Shown: positions 9,233 through 17,235 of the stretch, piece by piece
Layout of the letters: every line of letters begins with the position of its first letter
Numbering within the stretch: position 1 is the stretch's first letter
Assembly (NCBI GenBank): GCA_050261515.1
Contig: JBLNDJ010000016.1
Coordinates: 8,922-72,921, forward strand
Length of the DNA stretch: 64,000 nt
From: JBLNDJ01 sp050261515
GTDB lineage: Bacteria > Acidobacteriota > Terriglobia > Bryobacterales > Bryobacteraceae
Reading direction: 5' to 3'
Made by a program: the position numbers and the translations under genes
The notes under the pieces: generated by a model
Told to the model about the DNA's origin: nothing
The model's database searches: none
What the model saw: the letters and a program-made list of their open reading frames with translations, nothing else

Positions 9233-11179
9233 CTAAGAAATGCTCAACTCCCACGCCCCCTCGGCCGGCGGATTCTCCGCTTTCAGAAGGACGCGGTACA
9301 GGCGCTCGCCCCAGGCGTGCTGGAGGCGCGGGTCGTCAAGCATGATCTCCTCGGTGGTGGCCTTCAGCCGGGAGGCGTCGTAGGCGATGGTCACGCCGGC
9401 GGCTTTGCCCTTCAGTAAGAGCTTGCCCGCTGCGGGCTCGGAAACCGAGCAGGGCGTCATGAGGCTCAACGTAATTTCGGGCGTGCGCCTGGCGAGCTTG
9501 TACTCTTCCCGCACCGTAATTCTGTTCGCGCCGCGATCGAGCCTTAAGGAGCGCTGCCATCGTTCCACGCCGGCCTCGGCGGGATACGCCCCGGCGATGT
9601 CGAGCGCGAAGCTCGCCGCGCCCGCCTCCGTGTGGTAACGCACCTCGCGCGCGGCGAAGCTCCGTCCCGCCTTCTGCATCACGCCCCCGATCGTCGGGAG
9701 GTTGTGATACGCCGACTGCATGGTCCAGATGTCGTACCGCTGCGCGCTGAACGTTTTGGCCGTATAGGTGCCCACGCCGGCATCGATCAGGACCGGCTCG
9801 CCCTCCGCATAGACGATGAAGTTGCCGACGTCGTTGTGGTTGTGGCTCTCGGCGTTGTGGCCGCCCTTGGCAGCGAGGTAAAGCCCGCGCGGCGATTCAT
9901 CGGCGAGACGCGCGGCCATGACCTGAATTCCGGGGAACCATGCGTCGCGCACCAGCCCCTGCGAGCCCCGCGCCGCCATCAGCTCGCGCCGGTTGAACAA
10001 CGCCGGAAGCTGGCGGCCGATCGAGCCGCCTTCGTCGGACCGCACCTTCCGTTCGCGCGCCGACCAGGCGCCCAGCCCTGCCATGCGCGCGTCGCCGATG
10101 CGGCGTCCGTAGCGGAAGACCAGGTCGGCCGAGATCTCCTGCCGCGCGACGGCATCCGCAAAATCAATGAAATAGTCGTTGTAGATGTGAACTTTGTAGA
10201 TGTACCGGCCGATGTTCTGGATGAGCGGCTCGCGGTACAGATCGAGGCCTCCCGCGGTCGCCGAATGGAGGAGTTCCAGGCAATCGAACAGCGCGCCGCC
10301 GGCCACGTTCCAGTAGCTGGGACCTTCGTCGCAGCCGCCGTCCGGATGGTAAACCGCGAGGAAATTGTCCAGGCTTCGCAGGATGCGCGCGATCGCGGCG
10401 CGGCGGCGTTCGTCGTTTCGCTCGACCAGCAGCGCGGCCGTGATCCAGTTCGCGTTGATCCACGGGTTCCAGTTGTTGACCTGTTCGCCCTCGAAGCCCA
10501 TCCACCAGAAGTTCCGTTCCAGGTTGGGCGTCAGGATGCGGCGGTCGGTCTCCTGATGGATGCGCTCGCGCAGCAGCGGAGAAATGCGGTCAAGCGCCGG
10601 GCCAAGCAAATAGACGGTCCAGGCGAGCAAAGCGCCCGTGTCGGAGCCGAACAGATCGACCGTGGGGTCCGCGATGTCGGGCAGGCCGGGCCCTTTCTTC
10701 TGAATGTTCAAGTGCGCGGGGACGCCCCAGAAAGACTCCTCGAGCGTGACCCAGAGCCCGTTGACCAGATCGTCGATGAAACGCCCCTTGTTCTCGACGC
10801 ACTCGGCCATGACGAGCTCGCGGAGGCGGTTGCGCCGCTCGTTGCGCTCGCGCTCGTAGTTCGCGCGGTTGCCGTTGCGGACGTACTCGAGGAACAGCGT
10901 AGCCGGAAGCGTCGGCCATTTGTACTTCAGGCTGCGCTCGCCGGCGGCGATGAGCGTGGCCCGCTGGTCCGCGGCCAGGCCCTCCCAGGCGGCGCGCTCC
11001 GCGGCGGTCGGGAACGGATGCCACTTCTCGCGCGGAACGAGCATTGCCGGAAGCTTATCGATCGCCGCGGAAAACAGCCCCGGCGCGCCGGGGTCGGCTG
11101 CGGCTCCGGCAACTCCGATGCGCGACGCCGCCAGGGTAGCGGCCGAGGTCGTGAACAGTTCGCGTCTGGTCTGGCTCAT
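9233..11179 (-). CDS. Heparinase II/III family protein, Tat-type signal
   Basis: 648 residues opening with MSQTRRELFTTSAATLAASRIG, a twin-Arg style signal. The N-terminal half is an alpha/alpha-toroid (FLEYVRNGNRANYERERNERRNRL, WNPWINANWITAALLV near 230, CDEGPSYWNVAGGA near 285). The C-terminal half is the beta-sandwich of the family, with the AESHNHNDVGNFIVYAEG motif carrying the catalytic/metal histidines, followed by VLIDAGVGTYT. Members are exolytic lyases or related enzymes for uronate-containing polysaccharides. The gene is divergent from an IclR regulator with only 57 bases between, which suggests local control by a sugar-acid effector. The family is clear; the substrate is inferred only. 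Confidence 0.85.
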   Translation of the reverse strand: MSQTRRELFTTSAATLAASRIGVAGAAADPGAPGLFSAAIDKLPAMLVPREKWHPFPTAAERAAWEGLAADQRATLIAAGERSLKYKWPTLPATLFLEYVRNGNRANYERERNERRNRLRELVMAECVENKGRFIDDLVNGLWVTLEESFWGVPAHLNIQKKGPGLPDIADPTVDLFGSDTGALLAWTVYLLGPALDRISPLLRERIHQETDRRILTPNLERNFWWMGFEGEQVNNWNPWINANWITAALLVERNDERRRAAIARILRSLDNFLAVYHPDGGCDEGPSYWNVAGGALFDCLELLHSATAGGLDLYREPLIQNIGRYIYKVHIYNDYFIDFADAVARQEISADLVFRYGRRIGDARMAGLGAWSARERKVRSDEGGSIGRQLPALFNRRELMAARGSQGLVRDAWFPGIQVMAARLADESPRGLYLAAKGGHNAESHNHNDVGNFIVYAEGEPVLIDAGVGTYTAKTFSAQRYDIWTMQSAYHNLPTIGGVMQKAGRSFAAREVRYHTEAGAASFALDIAGAYPAEAGVERWQRSLRLDRGANRITVREEYKLARRTPEITLSLMTPCSVSEPAAGKLLLKGKAAGVTIAYDASRLKATTEEIMLDDPRLQHAWGERLYRVLLKAENPPAEGAWELSIS

Positions 11180-11236
11180 GGATAGTTGAGGCTAACACAT
11201 GAGACTCCGAAGTTTCACATAGTAGAATCAGACGGA

Positions 11237-12010
11237 ATGAACGGACAAAGGCGAGTCAAGCGTGTCGGAGTGCTGACCAAGACCTTCCGCATCCTCGATG
11301 CCCTTCAGGCCTCGCCCACACCCCTCACGCTCACGGCGATCTCCGGGCAGACGGGAATCAATAAAAGCACCGCGCTGCGTTTTCTCGCCCATATGGAGTC
11401 CGAGCGGTACGTGGCGCGCGACGCGCGGGGCGGCTACACGCCCGGCGACAAGCTTCAGCGGCCGGGAGCGAGGCCGCCCTTCGAGGTCAACCTGCGCGAC
11501 GCCGCGCAGGCGCCCCTCCGCGAGCTATGGCTGACGACGCAGGAAACCGTCAACCTCGGTGTTCTCGACGGCCAGGAGGTCGTCTATCTCGACTGTTTGG
11601 AGAGCCCACACAGTTTCCGCCTTGTGGCCAATGCCGGCACGCGCGCCGTCGCCTATCGGACCGGCCTCGGCAAGGCGATCCTGGCATTCTTACCGGCCGG
11701 CCGCCGGAAGGCCATCGTCGATTCGCTCGTGTTTCAGGCGTTCACGCCCAAGACCATCACGTCGGCCGAGCGTTTCCGCAGCGAGCTCGAAAAGGTCCGC
11801 GAGCGCGGCTATGCGATCGACGATGAGGAAAGCGTGGTCGGAGTCCGCTGCCTCGCCGCGCCCATTCTGAACGCGGAGCAGGAAGCCATCGCCGCGGTCA
11901 GCATCTCCGGCCCAACCGCCCGGATGACCAACGAGCGGCTGCCCGAGTTCGCCGCCACGATCCGGGCCGCGGCGGGCCAGATCTCGGCCCGCCTCCGCCC
12001 ATCCGAGTGA
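11237..12010 (+). CDS. IclR family transcriptional regulator
   Basis: 257 residues using the ATG at 11237. A longer frame begins at 11186 but its extra residues do not match the family. An N-terminal winged helix (about 10-65: VGVLTKTFRILDALQ, LTAISGQTGINKSTALRFLAHME) is followed by the IclR effector domain (LWLTTQETVNLGVLDGQEVVYLDCLES, YRTGLGKAILAFLP, GYAIDDEESVVGVRCLAAPI). IclR proteins typically bind small acids such as 2-keto-3-deoxysugar acids. Divergent placement beside the heparinase-like gene makes that gene the likely target. The segment around KLQRPGARPPFEVNL is shorter than in most IclR linkers, a minor oddity. Confidence 0.92.
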   Translation: MNGQRRVKRVGVLTKTFRILDALQASPTPLTLTAISGQTGINKSTALRFLAHMESERYVARDARGGYTPGDKLQRPGARPPFEVNLRDAAQAPLRELWLTTQETVNLGVLDGQEVVYLDCLESPHSFRLVANAGTRAVAYRTGLGKAILAFLPAGRRKAIVDSLVFQAFTPKTITSAERFRSELEKVRERGYAIDDEESVVGVRCLAAPILNAEQEAIAAVSISGPTARMTNERLPEFAATIRAAAGQISARLRPSE

Positions 12011-12078
12011 CGCCCGGCCCGCGCAGCGGCCGCCACGTGAAATGCCCGCCCCCGTACGGTCACTAGTACTTCTGGCTC

Positions 12079-12107
12079 TTGACTTAACGCACCGTCCAGA
12101 GAATAGT
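12079..12107 (+). promoter_or_regulatory. Sigma-70-like promoter for the one-TM protein
   Basis: TTGACT (12079-12084) is followed after 17 bases by AATAGT (12102-12107), 22 bases before the ATG at 12130. An AGAAGGA ribosome-binding site lies at about 12114-12120. An ACTAGTAC octamer sits just upstream at 12062-12069. Confidence 0.4.
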
Positions 12108-12129
12108 CTCACGAGAAGGATTGTCCGTC

Positions 12130-12813
12130 ATGGCTACCAATGTCCCCCCAGCGCCGGCTCCCGGCGCTCCCAAAAAGAAGACCAGTCCGCTGGTCTGGAT
12201 TCTGATTGCGATCGTCGGCTTCATCGTATTGGCGATCGTCGGCGTGACCGCGGTGGGGTTTTTCGCGTATCACAAGGCGAAACAGGCAGGCTTCGACGTG
12301 GCGCTTCTCGAGAAAAAGCCCGAGCTGGCTCTTCTCAAGATGGCCGTCGCGGCGAATCCGGACGCCGAGATTGTCTCGATCGACGAGGATCGCGGCATCG
12401 CGAGCGTCAAAAACAAGAAAACCGGCAAGGTCGTCACACTCAACTTCGAAGACATCAAGAACGGCAAGTTGACCTTTGAAGAGGACGGCCAGAAAGTGAC
12501 GCTCGCAGGCGGCGACAACGCCGTGAAGCTTCCCTCCTGGCTGCCCGCCTACGCCGGCGCGACCATGCACGGCATCGCGGGCGAAGGGCCAAAGGGATCC
12601 GCCGGCGGCTTCAGCTTCAAAACCGCCGATCCGCCGGAGAAGGTCGCGGCGTTTTACGAAGACGAGCTGAAGAAGGCCGGTCTCACGGCCGAGCGCAAGG
12701 CGTTCGGCTCAACCGCAACCGTGACGGCGGAGGACGGCGGGCGCAAAGCTTCCGTGACTGTCATAGCCGACGGCACAGGCTCGGAGGTGAGCGGCACGTT
12801 CTCGGAGCAGTAG
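12130..12813 (+). CDS. Hypothetical single-pass membrane protein
   Basis: 227 residues with a Pro/Ala/Lys-rich cytoplasmic leader, one clear transmembrane helix (about 20-42: PLVWILIAIVGFIVLAIVGVT) and a soluble exported part. The extracytoplasmic region has a Lys/Glu/Asp-rich block with DEDRGIASVKNKKTGKVVTLN near 85-105, and a C-terminal segment, PPEKVAAFYEDELKKAGL, that resembles small alpha/beta modules in exported acidobacterial hypotheticals. The start at 12130 has a good AGAAGGA site; the TTG nine bases earlier is less likely. No enzyme motif is visible. It converges on the neighbouring dehydrogenase with no gap. Confidence 0.7.
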   Translation: MATNVPPAPAPGAPKKKTSPLVWILIAIVGFIVLAIVGVTAVGFFAYHKAKQAGFDVALLEKKPELALLKMAVAANPDAEIVSIDEDRGIASVKNKKTGKVVTLNFEDIKNGKLTFEEDGQKVTLAGGDNAVKLPSWLPAYAGATMHGIAGEGPKGSAGGFSFKTADPPEKVAAFYEDELKKAGLTAERKAFGSTATVTAEDGGRKASVTVIADGTGSEVSGTFSEQ

Positions 12814-14250
12814 CTACAGCTCGAACGTAATCCCCTGCGCGAGCGGCAGCTCGGCGGACCAGTTCACGGTGACGGTCTGGCGGCGCATGTAAGCCTTCCA
12901 TGCGTCGCTGCCCGCCTCCCGGCCGCCGCCGGTGTCTTTTTCGCCGCCAAATGCGCCGCCAATCTCCGCGCCGCTGGTGCCGATGTTGATGTTGGCGATT
13001 CCGCAATCGCTTCCGCGCGCGCTCAGGAACGTCTCCGCCGATATCAGGTTCGTCGTGAACAGGGCCGACGACAGCCCCTGCGGCACGTCGTTGTGCCATG
13101 CGATGGCTTGCTCGAGCGTGTCGAATTCCACCAGGTAGAGCACCGGCGCAAACAACTCTTCTTTGAGAACCGGCATGCCGGGCGTCGCGCGCACGAGCGC
13201 CGGCTGCACGTAGCAGCCGCCCGGCAGGTCGAGCCGCTCGCCGCCGCACAGCACCTCGCCGCCCTGCTCGCGGATCTTCGCGAGCCCGCGCATCATGTCC
13301 TCGACCGCGCGGCGGCTCACGAGCGGACCCACCAGCGTCCCCTCCTCGAGCGGGTTCCCCGGCCGGAGCTGGCCGTAGGCCGCCACGAGCGAATCCGTCA
13401 TCGCGCGCGCAATACCGCGCTGGAGGAACAGGCGCCGGATGGTCGTGCAGCGCTGCCCCGCGGTCCCGACCGCGCCGAACAGCACGGCGCGCAGCGCGAG
13501 GTCGAGGTTGGCGTCGTCCATCACGATGAGCCCGTTGTTGCCGCCGAGCTCGAGGATCGTCCGTCCGAGCCGGCGCGCGACTTTCTCCGCGATCCGCCGG
13601 CCCACCTCGCTCGACCCGGTCGCGCTGATCAGCGGCAGCCGCCGGTCCTCGGCCATGGCATCGCCGATCTCGGCGCCGCGCCCGATCACGACGTTGAACA
13701 CGCCCTCCCAGCCGTGCCGCGCCAGCACGCGGTCGCAAATCTCCTGCACCGCCAGCGCCGCCATCGGCGTTTCCGACGACGGCTTCCACACCACGCAGTC
13801 GCCGCACACGGCCGCAATGAGCGCGTTCCACGACCACACCGCCACCGGGAAGTTGAACGCCGTGATCACGCCCACCACGCCGAGCGGATGCCACTGCTCG
13901 TACATGCGGTGCGACGCGCGTTCGCTCTGCATCGTGAAGCCGTACAACTGGCGCGAGAGGCCGGCCGCGAAGTCCGCGATGTCGATCATCTCCTGCACCT
14001 CGCCGCGGCCCTCGGCCAGGATCTTCCCCATCTCGCGGCTGACCAGCGCGCCGAGCGCGTCCTTGCGCGCGCGCAGTTCGTTGCCGATCTCGCGCACGAT
14101 ATCGCCGCGCTTAGGGGCTGGAACGAGCCGCCACTTCAAAAAGATCTCCGACGCGCGTTCGATCACCGCGTCGTAATCGGCCGCGGACGCCAGCGGTACG
14201 CGCCCGATTTCGCAACCGTCCACCGGGCTGACCGACACCAGTTCGCCCAT
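12814..14250 (-). CDS. amaB: Alpha-aminoadipate-semialdehyde / piperideine-6-carboxylate dehydrogenase (ALDH7 family)
   Basis: 478 residues from the ATG at 14250, which has a GAGGAGAG site just upstream; the frame stays open much further but the extra sequence belongs to the neighbouring gene on another frame. Family landmarks: GVVGVITAFNFPVAVWSWN (substrate tunnel), LELGGNNGLIVMDDANLDLALRAVLF with the general-base Glu, and FGAVGTAGQRCTTIRRL with the catalytic Cys. The GGNN and TAGQRCT signatures are those of ALDH7/antiquitin enzymes, which oxidise aminoadipate semialdehyde in lysine catabolism. No other lysine-pathway gene is nearby, so a related semialdehyde remains possible. The gene symbol is by similarity only. 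Confidence 0.82.
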   Translation of the reverse strand: MGELVSVSPVDGCEIGRVPLASAADYDAVIERASEIFLKWRLVPAPKRGDIVREIGNELRARKDALGALVSREMGKILAEGRGEVQEMIDIADFAAGLSRQLYGFTMQSERASHRMYEQWHPLGVVGVITAFNFPVAVWSWNALIAAVCGDCVVWKPSSETPMAALAVQEICDRVLARHGWEGVFNVVIGRGAEIGDAMAEDRRLPLISATGSSEVGRRIAEKVARRLGRTILELGGNNGLIVMDDANLDLALRAVLFGAVGTAGQRCTTIRRLFLQRGIARAMTDSLVAAYGQLRPGNPLEEGTLVGPLVSRRAVEDMMRGLAKIREQGGEVLCGGERLDLPGGCYVQPALVRATPGMPVLKEELFAPVLYLVEFDTLEQAIAWHNDVPQGLSSALFTTNLISAETFLSARGSDCGIANINIGTSGAEIGGAFGGEKDTGGGREAGSDAWKAYMRRQTVTVNWSAELPLAQGITFEL

Positions 14251-14261
14251 CGTCTCTCTCC

Positions 14262-14933
14262 TCACAACAGCAATTCCGGATACGTTCCGTACTCCTGAAT
14301 CACGTAGCGCGGCCCGACCAGGAAATGCGCGCTGATCCAGTCCGGCACCGCGAAGAACAGAAAGAAACCCACCATCCCATGCGCCAGCGCCAGCACGTAA
14401 AGGCTCCGGTAGCGCAGGTAGACGCGCGCGCAGATGTAGCCGCCCGCGAACGTCACAGCCATCAGAAACCAGTTCGGCAGGTGGACCAGCGCGAATACCG
14501 CCGCGGCCGCGAGCGCGACGGTGTTCGTTTGCTTGCCCTCGAACTCCGCGAACCGGTTCACGAAATAGCCGTTGAGCAGGTACTGCTGGAACATGCCCCA
14601 AAGGACGTAGCCCAGGATGCCGAGCCCGGCCTGCTTGAGCGTGGCCGGGCGCGCCGTCCCGAACAGAATGCCGGCGCCGAGCAGCGCGAGCGAAACCCCC
14701 GCCACCCACGGCATCACGGCCCGGAACGCCGCGCGGAAGTTCTTCCAGCCGAATCCTAGCCAGCGCGCTCCCTCGCCGTGGACGAAGTGCGTGCTGATCA
14801 CGAAACCGAGCACCGGCGCCGCGATCCACGGCGAGTACAGACGAATGAACCAGATGTACAGCATGATGAGCGAGAAGACCCCGAGCGCCTCGCCGAGCGC
14901 CTTCCAGTCGCGGTCCTGGCGTTTCGTTTCCAT
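14262..14933 (-). CDS. CPBP (CAAX protease-like) membrane protein with degenerate active site
   Basis: 223 residues with about six hydrophobic helices. It has the layout of CPBP intramembrane proteases: motif 2 is FALVHLPN near residue 165 and motif 3 is ALAHGMVGFF near 195. The first catalytic motif, normally EExxxR, reads QQYLLNG here (near residue 136). Both catalytic glutamates are therefore glutamines and the Arg is Asn, so proteolysis is unlikely. It lies between the ALDH7 gene (11 bases) and an intact CPBP gene (6 bases), in the same orientation, which suggests a paralogous pair with a regulatory or scaffolding partner. Confidence 0.8.
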   Translation of the reverse strand: METKRQDRDWKALGEALGVFSLIMLYIWFIRLYSPWIAAPVLGFVISTHFVHGEGARWLGFGWKNFRAAFRAVMPWVAGVSLALLGAGILFGTARPATLKQAGLGILGYVLWGMFQQYLLNGYFVNRFAEFEGKQTNTVALAAAAVFALVHLPNWFLMAVTFAGGYICARVYLRYRSLYVLALAHGMVGFFLFFAVPDWISAHFLVGPRYVIQEYGTYPELLL

Positions 14934-14939
14934 GCCGCC

Positions 14940-15794
14940 TCACAGGAAGAACGCGTGCCGCACGCTGTTGACGAGCGCATGCAGCGAAGCGGACGACAGA
15001 ATCGTCGAGCTCTTCCAAAAAACCTTGCCAAAGACGAACCCCGCGATCGTCGCCAGAATCAGGTAACGCCAGTTCGGCAGCGGCCCGGGCCCGTTGTTCA
15101 GGTGCGACGCGCCGAAAATCAGCGCGGCTGCAAACAGCGTGCGGTGCGAGAAGCCGAAGCGCTGCATCAGCCAGTTCTGGATCAGCGCGCGGAACAGCAG
15201 CTCTTCGGGAATCGCGACGCCGAGCAGCGTCTTCCCCCACAGCAGCGCGAAGCCCGCCGGCCCGTACGGCGATGCGCGGTACGGCCCCATGTAGCCCATC
15301 CACAGGCCGAGCGCGATCAGGACCGGCGCCGCCGCGGCGAAGGCGAGCGCGGGATAAGCGAGATCCGTCCAGCGGCTCGGCAGGTTATACTTCATTCCCT
15401 TCATCTCGCGATAGAGCAGGAATAGCGCGAGGGCGAGCACGATCGATGCGCCGCGCGCCGTGAGGTTCGCAACGCCCCAGGCGCTTCGCGGAAGCAGGTC
15501 GCGCCCCGCGGCGAACTCCACCGGCAGCCACAGCAGCAGGATCGCCGTGAAGTCGAGCCACGGCCGCCTTCCAAAATAGACCAGCGCCGTGGGGACGAAC
15601 AGGTACACCGCCGCCAGCGCCACGAACGGCGTCCGCACCCCAAGCACTGCCGCGAACAGCAGCGTGAGCGCGGCCGGGACGAGCCAGATCGCGCGCCGCT
15701 TCGCCCGCAGGAGCGCCCGCGCGCGCTCCTGCACCGCCGCCGCGAGCAGCCCGAGAACCAGGATGAGAAAGAACGCGATCAGGAACAGTTGCAT
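14940..15794 (-). CDS. CPBP family intramembrane metalloprotease (intact)
   Basis: 284 residues from the ATG at 15794 (MQLFLIAFFLILVLGLL). There are seven or eight hydrophobic segments. All three CPBP motifs are present: AIPEELLFRALIQ near 195, FGASHLNNG near 228 and SLHALVNSV near 272, giving the two Glu and two His expected in the membrane-embedded active site. Its ATG overlaps the stop of the upstream semialdehyde dehydrogenase (ATGA), so the two are translationally coupled. Substrate unknown; such proteases process peptides, prenylated proteins or bacteriocin-like signals. Confidence 0.88.
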   Translation of the reverse strand: MQLFLIAFFLILVLGLLAAAVQERARALLRAKRRAIWLVPAALTLLFAAVLGVRTPFVALAAVYLFVPTALVYFGRRPWLDFTAILLLWLPVEFAAGRDLLPRSAWGVANLTARGASIVLALALFLLYREMKGMKYNLPSRWTDLAYPALAFAAAAPVLIALGLWMGYMGPYRASPYGPAGFALLWGKTLLGVAIPEELLFRALIQNWLMQRFGFSHRTLFAAALIFGASHLNNGPGPLPNWRYLILATIAGFVFGKVFWKSSTILSSASLHALVNSVRHAFFL

Positions 15795-17149
15795 CAGCGG
15801 ATCCAGACCGTCTTCACGTTCACGAACTCGCGTATCCCGTGGACGCTCAACTCGCGCCCGTAGCCCGAGTGCTTCACTCCTCCGAAAGGCAGCCGCGGGT
15901 CTGAGACCACCATGCCGTTCACGAACACCATGCCCGTCTCGAGTTCCTCGATGAAGCGGTCCGGCTGGCTGGTCCACACGCTCGCCCCGAGGCCGAATGG
16001 AGTTGCGTTGGCGATCCGGATCGCTTCATCGACCGTCCCGAAGCGGTACAACTGCGCCACCGGACCGAACATCTCCTCGCAATACGCGGGCGCGCCCTCG
16101 GGAATTCCCGCCAGCACCGTGGGCGCGTAGTAATTGCCCGCGCGCTCGATGCGCCGGCCGCCCGTCAGCAAGCGCGCGCCGGCCTCGACCGACCGCCGCA
16201 CCTGCTCGTCGAGCGTCTCGAGAATGGCGGGCGTCGCGAGCGGGCCGAGTTCCGTCGCTTCCTCCATCGGGTCGCCGATCCGCAGCGCCTCCATCCCCGC
16301 GACGAACCGTCGCTCGAACTCCTCCGCGATGGGCTCAGCCACCAGGAACCGCTTCGCCGCGATGCAGGACTGCCCGTTGTTGATCGTGCGCGCCTGAACC
16401 GCGGTCTTCACGGCGGCGTCGAGATCGGCGTCCGGCATCACGATGAACGGGTCGCTCCCGCCGAGCTCGAGCACGGTCTTCTTGATGCGCTTTCCGGCGA
16501 GCGCCCCGACGCTGCTCCCCGCCGGCTCGCTCCCCGTGAGCGAGGCGGCCTTCACGCGCTCGTCTTCAAGGATGCGCGCCACCTCGCGCGAGCCGATGAG
16601 CAGCGTCTGGAAGGCGCCCTCGGGGAACCCCGCTTCGCGGAAAATGTTCTCGATCGCGAGCGCGCATCCGGGCACGTTCGAGGCGTGCTTCAGCAGGCAC
16701 ACGTTGCCCGCCATCAGGGCCGGAGCCGCGAAGCGGAACACCTGCCAGAACGGGAAATTCCACGGCATTACCGCGAGCACGGGACCGAGCGGCTCATACC
16801 GCACATAGCTCGCCGAAGCGTTGGTCTTCACATGCTCGGCGGCCAGGAAGCGCTCGGCGTTTTCCGCGTAGTAGCGGCAACCAAGCGCGCACTTGGCAAC
16901 CTCGTCGCGAGCCGACCGCAGGGTCTTGCCCATCTCGGACGTCATCAGGCGCCCGAAGCGATCCTTCCCGTCTTCGAGGATCTGGGCCGCCCGAGTCATG
17001 CGCGCCGCGCGTTCCGCAAAGGGCATCCGCCGGTATTCAACGAAAGTTTCTGCCGCGCGAGCCAGGGCGCGATCGACATTAGGAGCGGCAGTCTCGGGAT
17101 AAGTCCTTAGCAGCTCTCCAGTTGCGGGGTTGATGCTCCGAATGGACAT
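15794..17149 (-). CDS. NAD(P)-dependent succinate-semialdehyde dehydrogenase-like enzyme
   Basis: 451 residues, the short form typical of Sad/YneI-like enzymes. It starts MSIRSINPATGELLRTYPE, the usual opening. Landmarks are LAVMPWNFPFWQVFRFAAPALMAGN, the general-base Glu in VLELGGSDPFIVMPDADLD, the catalytic Cys in NNGQSCIAAKRF, and FGPVAQLYRF with PFGGVKHSGYGREL at the end. It would oxidise succinate semialdehyde or a similar aldehyde to the acid, feeding the TCA cycle. Head of the minus-strand group running to 12814. 86 bases separate it from the divergent M16 peptidase gene. Confidence 0.88.
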   Translation of the reverse strand: MSIRSINPATGELLRTYPETAAPNVDRALARAAETFVEYRRMPFAERAARMTRAAQILEDGKDRFGRLMTSEMGKTLRSARDEVAKCALGCRYYAENAERFLAAEHVKTNASASYVRYEPLGPVLAVMPWNFPFWQVFRFAAPALMAGNVCLLKHASNVPGCALAIENIFREAGFPEGAFQTLLIGSREVARILEDERVKAASLTGSEPAGSSVGALAGKRIKKTVLELGGSDPFIVMPDADLDAAVKTAVQARTINNGQSCIAAKRFLVAEPIAEEFERRFVAGMEALRIGDPMEEATELGPLATPAILETLDEQVRRSVEAGARLLTGGRRIERAGNYYAPTVLAGIPEGAPAYCEEMFGPVAQLYRFGTVDEAIRIANATPFGLGASVWTSQPDRFIEELETGMVFVNGMVVSDPRLPFGGVKHSGYGRELSVHGIREFVNVKTVWIR

Positions 17150-17235
17150 GCCCCCTTCCCTCCTGAGTTCATTGGAGCATAGGTCGCCCGGGAAAATGGG
17201 ACAATAAAGAACAGGTCACACGCCAGCAACATCCA

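Noticed and set aside
9132..9254. N-terminal extension of the permease gene
   Set aside because: The MAITQDLSYGIRQLRQSPGF start at 9131 is the family's standard beginning; the extension overlaps the 3' end of the heparinase gene.
14251..15303. Long N-terminal extension of the ALDH7 gene
   Set aside because: The frame is open but overlaps two CPBP genes in another frame and has no similarity to aldehyde dehydrogenases; the ATG at 14250 has a good ribosome-binding site.
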